The notes under the pieces: generated by a model
Told to the model about the DNA's origin: nothing
Seen by the model: the letters and a program-made list of their open reading frames with translations, nothing else
Database searches by the model: none
Position numbers and translations under genes: made by a program
Shown: piece by piece, positions 17,094 to 24,899 of the stretch
Position numbering within the stretch: position 1 is the stretch's first letter
How the letters are laid out: each line of letters starts with the position of its first letter
Assembly: GCF_019334725.1 (NCBI RefSeq)
Contig: NZ_CP079818.1
Coordinates: 310,001 to 374,000 of the forward strand
Source of the DNA: Neisseria perflava
Lineage (GTDB): Bacteria > Pseudomonadota > Gammaproteobacteria > Burkholderiales > Neisseriaceae
DNA length: 64,000 bases
Reading direction: 5' to 3'

Positions 17094-17678
17094 ATGATCA
17101 GCAGGCTCACAGGAAAATTGATTGAGAAAAATCCGCCGCAGGTCGTTATCGACGTCAACGGCGTCGGTTATGAAGCCGACGTTTCCATGCAGACTTTCTA
17201 CAACCTGCCTTCCGTTGGCGAAACCGTCCATCTTTACACTCAGCTTGTTGTCCGCGAAGACGCACATTTGCTGTTTGGTTTCGCCTCAGCCGAGGAACGC
17301 GCCACCTTCCGCCAACTGGTCAAAGTCAGCGGCATCGGTGCCAAAACCGCATTGGGCATTTTGTCGGCCATGAATGCCGACGAGCTAGCGCAAGCCATCG
17401 CCGAAGAAGACGTCAAACGTCTCTCCTCCGCGCCCGGCATCGGCAAGAAAACCGCCGAACGCATGGTATTGGAACTGCGTGGCAAACTCGTGTCCCATAC
17501 CGTTTCAGACGGCCTGTTTGCCCCTGATGCCGTTGCCGACGAAAGCCAAGACATTATCAACACCCTGCTTGCCCTCGGCTACAACGAACGCGAAGCCAAA
17601 GCCGCCACCAAAGGCATTCCCAAGGGCACGGAAGTCGGCGAAGGCGTGCGCCTGGCCTTGAAAAACCTGCTCAAATAA
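17094..17678 (+). CDS. ruvA: Holliday junction branch migration protein RuvA
   Basis: RuvA binds four-way junctions and loads the RuvB helicase during recombinational repair. The 194 aa show the N-terminal OB fold (MISRLTGKLIEKNPPQVVIDVNGVGYE), two helix-hairpin-helix motifs (VSGIGAKTALGIL and APGIGKKTAERMVLEL) and the flexible C-terminal RuvB-binding domain. A DUS is translated as VSDGL in the linker between domains. ruvC and ruvB are not adjacent. AGGGGAAC precedes the ATG. Confidence 0.96.
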   Translation: MISRLTGKLIEKNPPQVVIDVNGVGYEADVSMQTFYNLPSVGETVHLYTQLVVREDAHLLFGFASAEERATFRQLVKVSGIGAKTALGILSAMNADELAQAIAEEDVKRLSSAPGIGKKTAERMVLELRGKLVSHTVSDGLFAPDAVADESQDIINTLLALGYNEREAKAATKGIPKGTEVGEGVRLALKNLLK

Positions 17679-17691
17679 GGCCGTCTGAAAC

Positions 17692-17925
17692 ATGAAGACA
17701 TTGGCCCTGAGCATCACCCTCTTTCTAAGCGCATGCGTCTATACCGAGACCCCGTATGGGCGCACCGCCGTCTTGGACCTGCCCGTCCACTCGCAAACCA
17801 CTGTCAACAAAACCGTGACCATCAACGCCCCGCCCGGGACGACCGTCATCTATCAAGACAGCGAACCCGTCCGCAATTACCCAGCCTATCCCGTTTATCC
17901 CCGCCGGGTTTATCGTTATCGATAA
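17692..17925 (+). CDS. Small lipoprotein (YTxxxGRTAV type)
   Basis: A 77-aa protein with lipoprotein signal MKTLALSITLFLSAC (lipobox LSAC). The mature part has GRTAV, then PGTTVIYQD and a Pro/Tyr/Arg-rich tail. GRTAV and the V/I-YQD motif also occur in the lipoprotein at 3782-4066, so the two look like paralogues. It starts 13 bp after ruvA; an unpaired DUS fills the gap and there is no good ribosome site. Function unknown; a cell-envelope location is inferred from the signal. Confidence 0.75.
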   Translation: MKTLALSITLFLSACVYTETPYGRTAVLDLPVHSQTTVNKTVTINAPPGTTVIYQDSEPVRNYPAYPVYPRRVYRYR

Positions 17926-17934
17926 ACAACGCTG

Positions 17935-17968
17935 ACCGTTTGAAACCATAGGTTCAGACGGCCTGTTG
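17935..17968 (+). terminator. Degenerate DUS pair after the small lipoprotein gene
   Basis: GACCGTTTGAAACC pairs with GGTTCAGACGGCC; the left arm carries mismatches to the DUS. Confidence 0.45.
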
Positions 17969-17979
17969 AGAGACTAACC

Positions 17980-18687
17980 ATGAAATACATCCTTCCCCTG
18001 CTTTTACTCCTGAGCGCCTGCACACCGGACACCAAGACCACGGATGCCGCATCCGACCCCAAAACACACGGCTTTGCACACCGCCTGACCGAAGGCGAAA
18101 AACTACTGACCCAAGCCCTCATCAAACAAGACCTCGCCGCCTACTTCAAACACGAAACCGGCGGCGCATTTGCCGAACAAGCCCCCTTATTCTCGGCCCA
18201 GCAACTTGCCGAACAGAAAAACATCCCCAAAAACGATGCCATCGGCGTTTACGGCAAAATCATCAAAACCCAAGGCCGCACCGCCTGGCTGCAAACCGAC
18301 AAGCAAACCCTCAAACTCGATTTGGCCGAACCGCTGCAAGAAGCTCAAGGCGAAGTTACCCTTGTCTGCCAACACGAAAACACCGCATTCCAAGACTGCC
18401 AAACAGAAGAAAACTTCGCCCGACGCTTTACCGAACAAATTTTCTCGGCGGTCGAGTCCGGACGCGTATCCGCCCAAACAGACGCACCGGCCGAAGAAAT
18501 CATGGCCGGCCGCCTTATCCCGTTTTTAAGTGCCGCCAGCGACTTTACCGGCAACTTCAAAGCCTGCGCCACCACCATGACCGAATACTGCACCAGCCGC
18601 CTAGCACGCGAAATGCCTGAATCCGCAGTCCGCAAAAAAGCACAGGAATTGGGTTTGACCGAAATAGCATTTAAAAAGAAAAAATAA
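17980..18687 (+). CDS. Lipoprotein of unknown function, possible OB-fold segment
   Basis: A 235-aa protein with signal MKYILPLLLLLSAC (lipobox LSAC). The mature part is charged and soluble. Residues about 85-135 (AIGVYGKIIKTQGRTAWLQT to VTLVCQHEN) have the alternating pattern of an OB-fold like those of the tRNA_anti-like lipoproteins; that is an inference from pattern only. Four C-terminal Cys residues could form disulfides in the periplasm. It follows the small lipoprotein by 54 bp and ends 50 bp before rnpB. Function not recognised. Confidence 0.8.
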   Translation: MKYILPLLLLLSACTPDTKTTDAASDPKTHGFAHRLTEGEKLLTQALIKQDLAAYFKHETGGAFAEQAPLFSAQQLAEQKNIPKNDAIGVYGKIIKTQGRTAWLQTDKQTLKLDLAEPLQEAQGEVTLVCQHENTAFQDCQTEENFARRFTEQIFSAVESGRVSAQTDAPAEEIMAGRLIPFLSAASDFTGNFKACATTMTEYCTSRLAREMPESAVRKKAQELGLTEIAFKKKK

Positions 18688-18700
18688 ATATTTAGGCCGT

Positions 18701-18728
18701 CTGAACCTTATGGCGGCTGTGTTATAAT
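18701..18728 (+). promoter_or_regulatory. rnpB promoter
   Basis: A perfect -10 TATAAT (18723-18728) lies about 8 bp before the RNA start. The best -35, CTGAAC (18701-18706), has a 16-bp spacer and is provided by an unpaired DUS. Confidence 0.6.
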
Positions 18729-18735
18729 CCGCACC

Positions 18736-19106
18736 TCATACAGGTCGGACAGACAGTCGCCGCGTATCGCGTAAGGCATACGGGGAGGAAAGTCCGGGCT
18801 CCACAGAGCAGAATGCCGGCTAACGGCCGGGCGCGGTAACGCGACGGAAAGTGGAACAGAAAGCAATACCGCCGATGATTGCCTTCGGGCAAAACAGGTA
18901 AGGGTGAAAAGGTGCGGTAAGAGCGCACCGTGCATTTGGTAACAAAGCGCAGCAGGCTAAACCCCATTCGGAGCAAGACCAAACAGAACTCGATGACGCT
19001 GCTCGCCGAGCGTTCGGGTAGGTTGCTTGAGCACACCAGCAATGATGTGCCTAGAGGAATGACTGTCCGCGACAGAACCCGGCTTACCGTCCGAGCTGTA
19101 TGTCCC
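18736..19106 (+). ncRNA. rnpB: RNase P catalytic RNA, bacterial type A
   Basis: The RNA subunit of RNase P cleaves the 5' leader of pre-tRNAs. Conserved blocks match type A RNA: GAGGAAAGTCCGGGCTCC near the 5' end, AACAGAAAGCAATACCGCCGA, CAGGTAAGGGTGAAAAGGTG, AGAGCGCACC and the 3' block GACAGAACCCGGCTTA. The 5' end ATACAGGTCGGAC pairs with GTCCGAGCTGTAT at the 3' end to form helix P1, which fixes the ends. A promoter lies just before it and a strong hairpin terminator just after. Confidence 0.97.
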
Positions 19107-19111
19107 CATAC

Positions 19112-19145
19112 CGCGGCAGGTTTTAAAAACCTGCCGCATTTTTAT
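19112..19145 (+). terminator. Intrinsic terminator of rnpB
   Basis: The perfect stem GCGGCAGGTTTT/AAAACCTGCCGC runs into ATTTTTAT. Unlike most terminators here it is not built from DUS. Confidence 0.85.
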
Positions 19146-19152
19146 AGAAATA

Positions 19153-19198
19153 AAAAGGCCGTCTGAAACCTCAATCTTGGTTTCAGACGGCCTTTTTA
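19153..19198 (-). terminator. DUS-pair terminator of mltA
   Basis: A long stem with AACC/GGTT extensions, 10 bp past the mltA stop and also facing rnpB read-through. Confidence 0.75.
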
Positions 19199-19207
19199 AA
19201 CCGCTGT

Positions 19208-20530
19208 TTATGGGCGGTATTCCGGTTTCATGCCGTTGGGCAGGAGCTGCCATACATAGCCGGTGGTTTTCATTTTGCCGGCCACTTCGCCTGCTTCGTC
19301 ACCATAGCCCCAGAAATAATCCACACGGACCGCGCCTTTAATCGCGCTGCCGGTGTCTTGCGCCATAATTAAGCGGTTGAGGGCTTTTTTGGTGATCGGA
19401 TGGGCAGTGGCGACAAACAGCGGTGCGCCAAGCGTGATGTAGTGGCGGTCGATGGCACCGGCGTATTCGCCCATCAACGGCGTACCTAATGCGCCCACCG
19501 GGCCTGAATCACTGCTGCCGGTCAGCTCGCGGAAAAAGACGTAGCTTGGGTTTTGTCCCAAAACTTCGGCAAGGCGGCCGGGGTTTTGCTTCATATAGGC
19601 CTTGATGCCCTGCATGCTGGTCTGACCCAGCGGCAGATAGCCTTTATCCGCCATATAGCGGCCGATGGAAACATACGGATGTTCGTTTTTATCGGAAAAT
19701 CCGACACGGATGTATTTTCCGGACGGTGTTTTCAGACGGCCTGAACCTTGAATGTGCATAAAGAAAAGTTCGACCGGATCATCTGCATAACCCAAAATCG
19801 GCGCTTTGCCGTTAAGCGCGCCGCCGTTGATTTGGCTGCGGGTGTAGTAAGGAACGAAACGGCTGCCTTCAAAACGGCCTTTCAGCGCGGTGCTGCGTGC
19901 TGTAATCGGGAATCTGGACAAGTCGGCCGTGTATGTGCCGCTGTTGTCGATGACGCCGCTGTTTGGGCCGGTTTGGCGGATGCGGACGGTGGCTTTGCTG
20001 CCCCTCAAGTTTGCAGCCAGCGGAACGGAAACGAAATCGTTCGGAATGCCGTAAATAGGGAAACGGGATTGGCTCGTGGATTTGTCGTCGCCGTGCAGGA
20101 CCGGTTCGTAATAGCCGGTAATGGTGCCGGCAGGATTGCCGCCGTTATCGACGCGCCATGCAGTGAAATAGCGCTCGAAAAAGTGTTTGGCTTGGAAATG
20201 GTGCACCGGTGTTTGCATGGCTTGGATACAAACGTCCTGCCAGCCTTGGCGGTTTTTAAGTTTTTCACAGCCTAAACGGAAAGATTGCAGGCTTTTGGTA
20301 AAGTGTTGGAGGTCCCAGTGCGGCAATTCGTTGTAGGAAACTACGGTGTAGTTTGCTCCTCCCCCGCTCACAGTCGTACCGATGGGGTCAGGCGTACCGG
20401 TGGGGCGGTCGGGGCCTTTGATAACGCTGGTGTCGGTTTCGGGGAGGTTTTTAATGCTTTTGCTCGGACAGGCGGCAAGAATGGCCGCGGCAATGCTGAC
20501 GAGCGTGATGCGGTACAAATGTTTTTTCAT
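19208..20530 (-). CDS. mltA: Membrane-bound lytic murein transglycosylase A
   Basis: MltA cleaves peptidoglycan glycan strands to 1,6-anhydro products and is needed for septation; the meningococcal protein is known as GNA33. The 440 aa have lipoprotein signal MKKHLYRITLVSIAAAILAAC. The MltA domain shows GTITGYYEPVLHGD, and the 3D-type C-terminal part shows DTGSAIKGAVRVDYFWGYG with the catalytic Asp. An internal DUS (about 19730) is translated. Before tet(M) arrived, the gene upstream was presumably the RDD gene. Confidence 0.95.
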   Translation of the reverse strand: MKKHLYRITLVSIAAAILAACPSKSIKNLPETDTSVIKGPDRPTGTPDPIGTTVSGGGANYTVVSYNELPHWDLQHFTKSLQSFRLGCEKLKNRQGWQDVCIQAMQTPVHHFQAKHFFERYFTAWRVDNGGNPAGTITGYYEPVLHGDDKSTSQSRFPIYGIPNDFVSVPLAANLRGSKATVRIRQTGPNSGVIDNSGTYTADLSRFPITARSTALKGRFEGSRFVPYYTRSQINGGALNGKAPILGYADDPVELFFMHIQGSGRLKTPSGKYIRVGFSDKNEHPYVSIGRYMADKGYLPLGQTSMQGIKAYMKQNPGRLAEVLGQNPSYVFFRELTGSSDSGPVGALGTPLMGEYAGAIDRHYITLGAPLFVATAHPITKKALNRLIMAQDTGSAIKGAVRVDYFWGYGDEAGEVAGKMKTTGYVWQLLPNGMKPEYRP

Positions 20531-20547
20531 GGAATCAATAGCGTGTC

Positions 20548-20583
20548 GAAAGGCCGTCTGAAAGCGATTTTTCAGACGGCCTA
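20548..20583. terminator. DUS pair between mltA and the tet(M) segment
   Basis: A perfect DUS hairpin lies 25 bp from the apparent edge of the foreign tet(M) DNA and would end tet(M) transcription before mltA. Confidence 0.6.
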
Positions 20584-20621
20584 TGTTGGAAAGTGCTGAT
20601 TTTACATAAACATAAAATACA

Positions 20622-22541
20622 CTAAGTTATTTTATTGAACATATATCGTACTTTATCTATCCGACTATTTGGACGACGGGGCTGGCAAACAGGTTCACCG
20701 GTAGTAACATGGTACCCTTTTAACTCTGTTAAACAAACACTACGTCCATTTGTAAAGAAAGTTAAATCACTACGATATTCTTGAATACACCGAGCAGGGA
20801 TTTCTCCACTAAGAATGACCTCATTATTTTTCAATTGAGTGTCTACGATGTTCGCACAATATTTAGGAGCATCGTTGTATGCTCGTGAAAGATATTCCTG
20901 TGGCGCATAAATTTTAAAACTAAGATATGGCTCTAACAATTCTGTTCCAGCTTTTTTTAAGACTTGTTCCAATACAATAGGAGCAAGCATCCGAAAATCT
21001 GCTGGGGTACTAACAGGGCTATAGTATAAGCCATACTTAAAACAGATTTTACAATCCGTCACATTCCAACCATATAATCCTTGTTCGCAACCATAGCGTA
21101 TCCCTTCCATAACTGCATTTTGAAATGATTGATTTAAGTATCCAAGAGAAACCGAGCTCTCATACTGCATTCCACTTCCCAACGGAAGCGGTGATACAGA
21201 TAAACCAATGGAAGCCCAGAAAGGATTTGGCGGCACTTCGATGTGAATGGTATATTCTGCATTTTTTAACGGTCTCTCCATATAAATGACTGTAGGCTCT
21301 TTTAGTTCTATCTCCACATGATACTTTTCTTGCAACAGTGCACTAATCACTTCCATTTGTACTTTCCCTAAGAAAGAAAGTATGATTTCATGTGTCGCAG
21401 AATCCACATAATATCGCAGAAGCGGGTCACTGTCGGAGATTTCTAAAAGTGCATCAAGTAACATTTCCCTTTGTTGAGGTTTGCTCGGTTCAACAGTCGT
21501 TTGCAGCAGAGGGAGGGGATTTTCAATTCTCTCTCTCTGTGGCAATAGCTTTGTATCTCCAAGAACACTATTTAACTTCAAAAACTCATTCTGCAAAATA
21601 ACAATTTCCCCGGAATAAGCCTTATCGATTTTACATAATTCACCATTTATTGAAGTATACATTTCTGTAATTTTTATTTTTTCCTTTTCCGATATTCTAA
21701 CCGAATCTCGCAAATGCAGTACGCCACTATAAAGACGTATATATGCAAGACGCTGTCTTTTTTCCGAATACTCAATTTTGAAAACTTTTCCGCAAAGTTC
21801 AGACTGACCTCGATGTGTTGATGAATAAAATTTATTCGTAATCACTTCTATAAGGTTATCAATCCCTATATTGTTTTTTGCACTTCCGTGATAAACAGGG
21901 AACAGGGAACAATTATGAAATCTTATGCTTTCCTCTTGTTCGAGTTCTAATGCTTCCAATAATTTCCCAGACGTATATTTCTCCAAAAGGTAATCATTTC
22001 CTTCTATTACCATATCCCATTGTTCAGATTCGGTAAAGTTCATTACACGCATATTAGGATGCAGTTCTACCTTCTGTTTGATTACAATTTCGGCAGAAAG
22101 TTTCTCTTTAATATCCTGATAAACCGTTGATAAATCAATTCCATTTTGGTCAATCTTATTGATAAAAAAGATTGTGGGAATCCCCATTTTCCTAAGTGCA
22201 TGAAATAATATACGAGTTTGTGCTTGTACGCCATCTTTTGCAGAAATCAGTAGAATTGCCCCATCTAAAACTGATAATGAACGATATACTTCTGCTAAGA
22301 AATCCATATGTCCTGGCGTGTCTATGATGTTCACCTTCGTATTTTCCCACTGAAAAGAGGTTATTCCTGTCTGAATTGTAATTCCTCTCTGACGTTCTAA
22401 AAGCGTATTATCCGTCCTCGTTGTACCTTTGTCCACGCTTCCTAATTCTGTAATCGCTCCACTGTTATATAATAAGCTTTCTGTTAAGGTAGTTTTTCCT
22501 GCATCAACATGAGCTAAAACTCCAATATTAATAATTTTCAT
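20622..22541 (-). CDS. tet(M): Tetracycline resistance ribosomal protection protein Tet(M)
   Basis: Tet(M) is an EF-G-like GTPase that dislodges tetracycline from the ribosome. The 639 aa start at MKIINIGVLAHVDAGKTTLT (22541), preceded by GGAGG; a frame five codons longer exists but lacks a site. GTPase motifs are AHVDAGKTT (10-18), DTPGHMDF and NKID, and the C-terminal end is MFNKIT. Compared with the Tn916 protein as I remember it, several substitutions lie around residues 150-190, so it is a mosaic or variant allele. The gene is far more AT-rich than its neighbours and has no DUS. Confidence 0.98.
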   Translation of the reverse strand: MKIINIGVLAHVDAGKTTLTESLLYNSGAITELGSVDKGTTRTDNTLLERQRGITIQTGITSFQWENTKVNIIDTPGHMDFLAEVYRSLSVLDGAILLISAKDGVQAQTRILFHALRKMGIPTIFFINKIDQNGIDLSTVYQDIKEKLSAEIVIKQKVELHPNMRVMNFTESEQWDMVIEGNDYLLEKYTSGKLLEALELEQEESIRFHNCSLFPVYHGSAKNNIGIDNLIEVITNKFYSSTHRGQSELCGKVFKIEYSEKRQRLAYIRLYSGVLHLRDSVRISEKEKIKITEMYTSINGELCKIDKAYSGEIVILQNEFLKLNSVLGDTKLLPQRERIENPLPLLQTTVEPSKPQQREMLLDALLEISDSDPLLRYYVDSATHEIILSFLGKVQMEVISALLQEKYHVEIELKEPTVIYMERPLKNAEYTIHIEVPPNPFWASIGLSVSPLPLGSGMQYESSVSLGYLNQSFQNAVMEGIRYGCEQGLYGWNVTDCKICFKYGLYYSPVSTPADFRMLAPIVLEQVLKKAGTELLEPYLSFKIYAPQEYLSRAYNDAPKYCANIVDTQLKNNEVILSGEIPARCIQEYRSDLTFFTNGRSVCLTELKGYHVTTGEPVCQPRRPNSRIDKVRYMFNKIT

Positions 22542-22556
22542 GTGATTTTCCTCCAT

Positions 22557-22643
22557 TCAAAAACCCAAAAGGGCATAAAAATCCCAGTGATAAATACTTT
22601 TATCACTGGGATTTTTATGCATAACCATAGGTATACAAAGCAT
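22557..22643 (-). CDS. Tet(M) leader peptide (orf12 type)
   Basis: A 28-codon frame, starting MLCIPMVMHKNPSDK, ends 15 bp before tet(M). It overlaps the attenuator hairpin, as in Tn916. Translation of the leader is thought to govern read-through into tet(M). It is intact here. Confidence 0.85.
   Translation of the reverse strand: MLCIPMVMHKNPSDKSIYHWDFYALLGF
22578..22617 (-). terminator. Transcription attenuator in the tet(M) leader
   Basis: The inverted repeat AAAATCCCAGTGATAAA/TTTATCACTGGGATTTT ends in a T-run on the minus strand. It overlaps the leader peptide. Tetracycline-stalled translation is known to relieve termination in Tn916. Confidence 0.8.
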
Positions 22644-22679
22644 ACAGATATTCTCTGGATACTTTAGAATCACATGATA

Positions 22680-22784
22680 AAGGTATTCTTAAACTGGGTA
22701 CAAAAAACTAAGCCCTCCTAAAAAAGGACATCTAATTATTTGTTCCCGCTATCAAATTGACAGTTTATTTAAGAATACCTTGCC
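22680..22784 (-). promoter_or_regulatory. Long inverted repeat upstream of the tet(M) attenuator
   Basis: AAGGTATTCTTAAA (22680-22693) and its inverse TTTAAGAATACCTT (near 22769-22782) can pair over a loop of about 75 nt, which includes a small CCTCC...GGAC hairpin. It is part of the Tn916 tet(M) leader. Confidence 0.6.
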
Positions 22785-22788
22785 GCAT
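22765..22788 (-). CDS. Seven-codon leader ORF in the tet(M) transcript
   Basis: ATG CGG CAA GGT ATT CTT AAA TAA (MRQGILK) is preceded by AAAGGAGTT. It is the first translatable frame after the promoter. Coding is suggested only by the strong ribosome site. Confidence 0.4.
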   Translation of the reverse strand: MRQGILK

Positions 22789-22819
22789 ATTTATTAACTC
22801 CTTTTAAATAGTCACTTAA

Positions 22820-22848
22820 ATAATAGCACGTAAGAGCATATTTGTAAA
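22820..22848 (-). promoter_or_regulatory. tet(M) promoter
   Basis: Read on the minus strand, TTTACA (22848-22843), a 17-bp spacer and TATTAT (22825-22820) form a good sigma-70 promoter. Confidence 0.75.
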
Positions 22849-22880
22849 GGAATCTCCAATTTTTTATCAAAAAAAGCGAT

Positions 22881-23453
22881 TTATCGGCGCGGCGGCAATT
22901 TGACGACAACCGTATCGGCCAGCATATCGTAGAGCGTGCGGCGGTCGCGTTTGACGGAAAAGAGCATGATGAAGTTGATGAAAGCTATAAGCAGAGAAAC
23001 CAAATCTCCACCCGTTTCATTTACTGCCAACATTACTGCAATGACTATAATACCGACAATAAATGACCAAGCCACTTCGCGTATCAAAACCGTACCACCA
23101 AAACCTGGATTATTCCCGTCACTTTTTAACACGCGGATGCCCATAATTTTTTTACCTAAAGACTGACCGTCCCGGCTCATGTAATACAGTTGGAAGATAC
23201 CGAAAACCAAATAAACAGCCAAAGAAATAAAAAATGTTATGGCAAAATATTCAGGGGTATTAGAAAGAGAAGACTCCGAAACTAATTCTTTGCTTTCATC
23301 TAAAGTGAAAACTACCATCACAATGAATGGCAACCATATCAAAAAAGTAAACAGATTATTCAACAAATATGCCGCAACCCTCGCCCCCGGCGAAGCAATA
23401 TGGACATCTACTATTTCTGTTTGGGGCAAATCCGACAAATTGATTTTGCTCAT
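22881..23453 (-). CDS. RDD-family membrane protein
   Basis: A 190-aa inner-membrane protein with about four hydrophobic segments. The RDD signature appears as ASPGARVAAYLLNNL near residue 20, with the later YMSRDGQSLGKKIMGIRV (about 115-132) and a C-terminal KRDRRTLYDMLADTVVV. Some RDD proteins are thought to be ion/proton antiporters, but most are uncharacterised. AGAGGAAG precedes the ATG. tet(M) begins right after its stop. Confidence 0.88.
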   Translation of the reverse strand: MSKINLSDLPQTEIVDVHIASPGARVAAYLLNNLFTFLIWLPFIVMVVFTLDESKELVSESSLSNTPEYFAITFFISLAVYLVFGIFQLYYMSRDGQSLGKKIMGIRVLKSDGNNPGFGGTVLIREVAWSFIVGIIVIAVMLAVNETGGDLVSLLIAFINFIMLFSVKRDRRTLYDMLADTVVVKLPPRR

Positions 23454-23475
23454 TTAATCTTCCTCTGTACCATTA

Positions 23476-23492
23476 ATGAAATGCAATTTCAT
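23476..23492. repeat. Inverted repeat upstream of the RDD gene
   Basis: ATGAAAT-GCA-ATTTCAT is a perfect 7-3-7 palindrome about 25 bp before the start codon. It could be an operator, but no regulator is known to me for it. Confidence 0.3.
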
Positions 23493-23589
23493 TGCCATCT
23501 TAACCTATTTTCCTATCATTCTAAAAATTTTCGATAAAAACCTTTACATTTTCCGCAGACGGCGTTAAAACGTTTGTTTTCCCCTTTTT

Positions 23590-23659
23590 TATAGTGGGTT
23601 AACAAAAATCTGAACAAAGCGGCAGGCGATGCCGTTCCGATTTTTGTTAATGCACTATA
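23590..23659. repeat. Short Correia-type repeat element (CREE-like)
   Basis: The 70-bp element begins TATAGTGGGTTAACAAAAAT and ends with the near-perfect inverse, closing in GCACTATA. These are the terminal inverted repeats of the Neisseria Correia element. The usual internal segment (total 104-156 bp in pathogenic Neisseria) is reduced to a short core. It ends 34 bp before asd, and its right end offers TATAAA as a possible -10 for that gene. Confidence 0.85.
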
Positions 23660-23693
23660 AACTTATCCGGATTTTCTTTGTAAGGAGTAACAC

Positions 23694-24809
23694 ATGAAAG
23701 TAGGTTTTGTCGGCTGGCGCGGTATGGTCGGCTCTGTTTTGATGCAGCGTATGAAAGAAGAAAACGACTTCGCCCATATTCCCGAAGCGTTTTTCTTTAC
23801 CACTTCCAACGTCGGCGGTGCTGCCCCTGATTTCGGTCAGGCGGCCAAAACATTGTTGGATGCCAACGATGTTGCCAAATTGGCAAAAATGGACATCATC
23901 GTTACCTGTCAGGGCGGCGATTACACCAAATCCGTGTTCCAACCCCTGCGCGACAGCGGCTGGAACGGATACTGGGTTGACGCGGCTTCTTCCCTGCGCA
24001 TGAAAGACGACGCGATTATCGTCCTCGACCCGGTCAACCGCAACGTCATCGACAACGGCCTCAAAAACGGCGTGAAAAACTACATCGGCGGCAACTGCAC
24101 CGTTTCCCTGATGCTGATGGCTTTGGGCGGCCTGTTCCAAAACGATTTGGTCGAATGGGCAACCAGCATGACCTACCAAGCCGCTTCCGGCGCGGGTGCG
24201 AAAAACATGCGCGAACTCATCAGCGGCATGGGCGCGATTCACGCCCAAGTGGCAGACGAGCTTGCCGACCCTTCCAGCGCGATCCTCGACATCGACCGCA
24301 AAGTGTCCGATTTCCTGCGCAGCGAAGACTATCCGAAAGCCAACTTCGGCGTACCGCTCGCCGGCAGCCTGATTCCGTGGATTGATGTGGACTTGGGCAA
24401 CGGCCAGTCCAAAGAAGAATGGAAGGGCGGCGTGGAAACCAACAAAATCCTCGGCCGCAGCGACAATCCGACCGTAATCGACGGCTTGTGCGTACGCATC
24501 GGCTCTATGCGCTGCCACAGCCAAGCCCTCACCCTGAAACTGAAAAAAGACCTGCCCGTTTCTGAAATCGAAGCCATCTTGGCAGGTGCAAACGATTGGG
24601 TGAAAGTTATCCCCAACGAAAAAGAAGCCAGCATCCACGAGCTGACGCCTGCCAAAGTTACCGGCACGCTGTCTGTTCCTGTCGGCCGTATCCGCAAACT
24701 GGAGATGGGCGGCGAATACATCAGCGCGTTCACTGTCGGCGACCAACTCTTGTGGGGTGCTGCCGAGCCGTTGCGCCGCGTATTGCGCATTATCTTGGGC
24801 AGCCTGTAA
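23694..24809 (+). CDS. asd: Aspartate-semialdehyde dehydrogenase
   Basis: Asd reduces aspartyl phosphate to aspartate semialdehyde, the branch point to lysine/diaminopimelate, threonine and methionine. The 371 aa start MKVGFVGWRGMVGSVLMQRM (NADP-binding loop). The catalytic Cys135 sits in GGNCTVSLML, and the substrate His in IGSMRCHSQ. Length fits the Gram-negative family. AAGGAG precedes the ATG. The Correia element lies immediately upstream and may shape its transcription. Confidence 0.97.
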   Translation: MKVGFVGWRGMVGSVLMQRMKEENDFAHIPEAFFFTTSNVGGAAPDFGQAAKTLLDANDVAKLAKMDIIVTCQGGDYTKSVFQPLRDSGWNGYWVDAASSLRMKDDAIIVLDPVNRNVIDNGLKNGVKNYIGGNCTVSLMLMALGGLFQNDLVEWATSMTYQAASGAGAKNMRELISGMGAIHAQVADELADPSSAILDIDRKVSDFLRSEDYPKANFGVPLAGSLIPWIDVDLGNGQSKEEWKGGVETNKILGRSDNPTVIDGLCVRIGSMRCHSQALTLKLKKDLPVSEIEAILAGANDWVKVIPNEKEASIHELTPAKVTGTLSVPVGRIRKLEMGGEYISAFTVGDQLLWGAAEPLRRVLRIILGSL

Positions 24810-24823
24810 TTTAGGTTGGCATG

Positions 24824-24855
24824 AAAAAAGCAACGGTTTGAGCCGTTGCTTTTTT
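24824..24855 (+). terminator. Intrinsic terminator of asd
   Basis: AAAAAAGCAACGG-TTTGA-GCCGTTGCTTTTTT is a non-DUS hairpin with a strong T-run. Confidence 0.85.
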
Positions 24856-24865
24856 GGATAATAAC

Positions 24866-24899
24866 AAGGCCGTCTGAACCTTTCAGACGGCCTTTTTTC
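24866..24899 (-). terminator. DUS-pair terminator of the fHbp-like gene
   Basis: A tight DUS hairpin (AAGGCCGTCTGAACCTTTCAGACGGCCTT) at the stop codon of the minus-strand gene, convergent with asd. Confidence 0.75.

Larger units (their letters stand above)
20608..22870 (-). mobile_element. Tn916-derived tet(M) segment without transposon genes
   Basis: About 2.26 kb of AT-rich DNA unlike its neighbours. From memory, the sequence tracks Tn916 from just upstream of the tet(M) promoter (about 22865) to about 13 bp past the stop (about 20608). None of the Tn916 genes int, xis or the conjugation set is present. No terminal repeats or target duplication are visible. The exact edges need an alignment. 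Confidence 0.75.
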
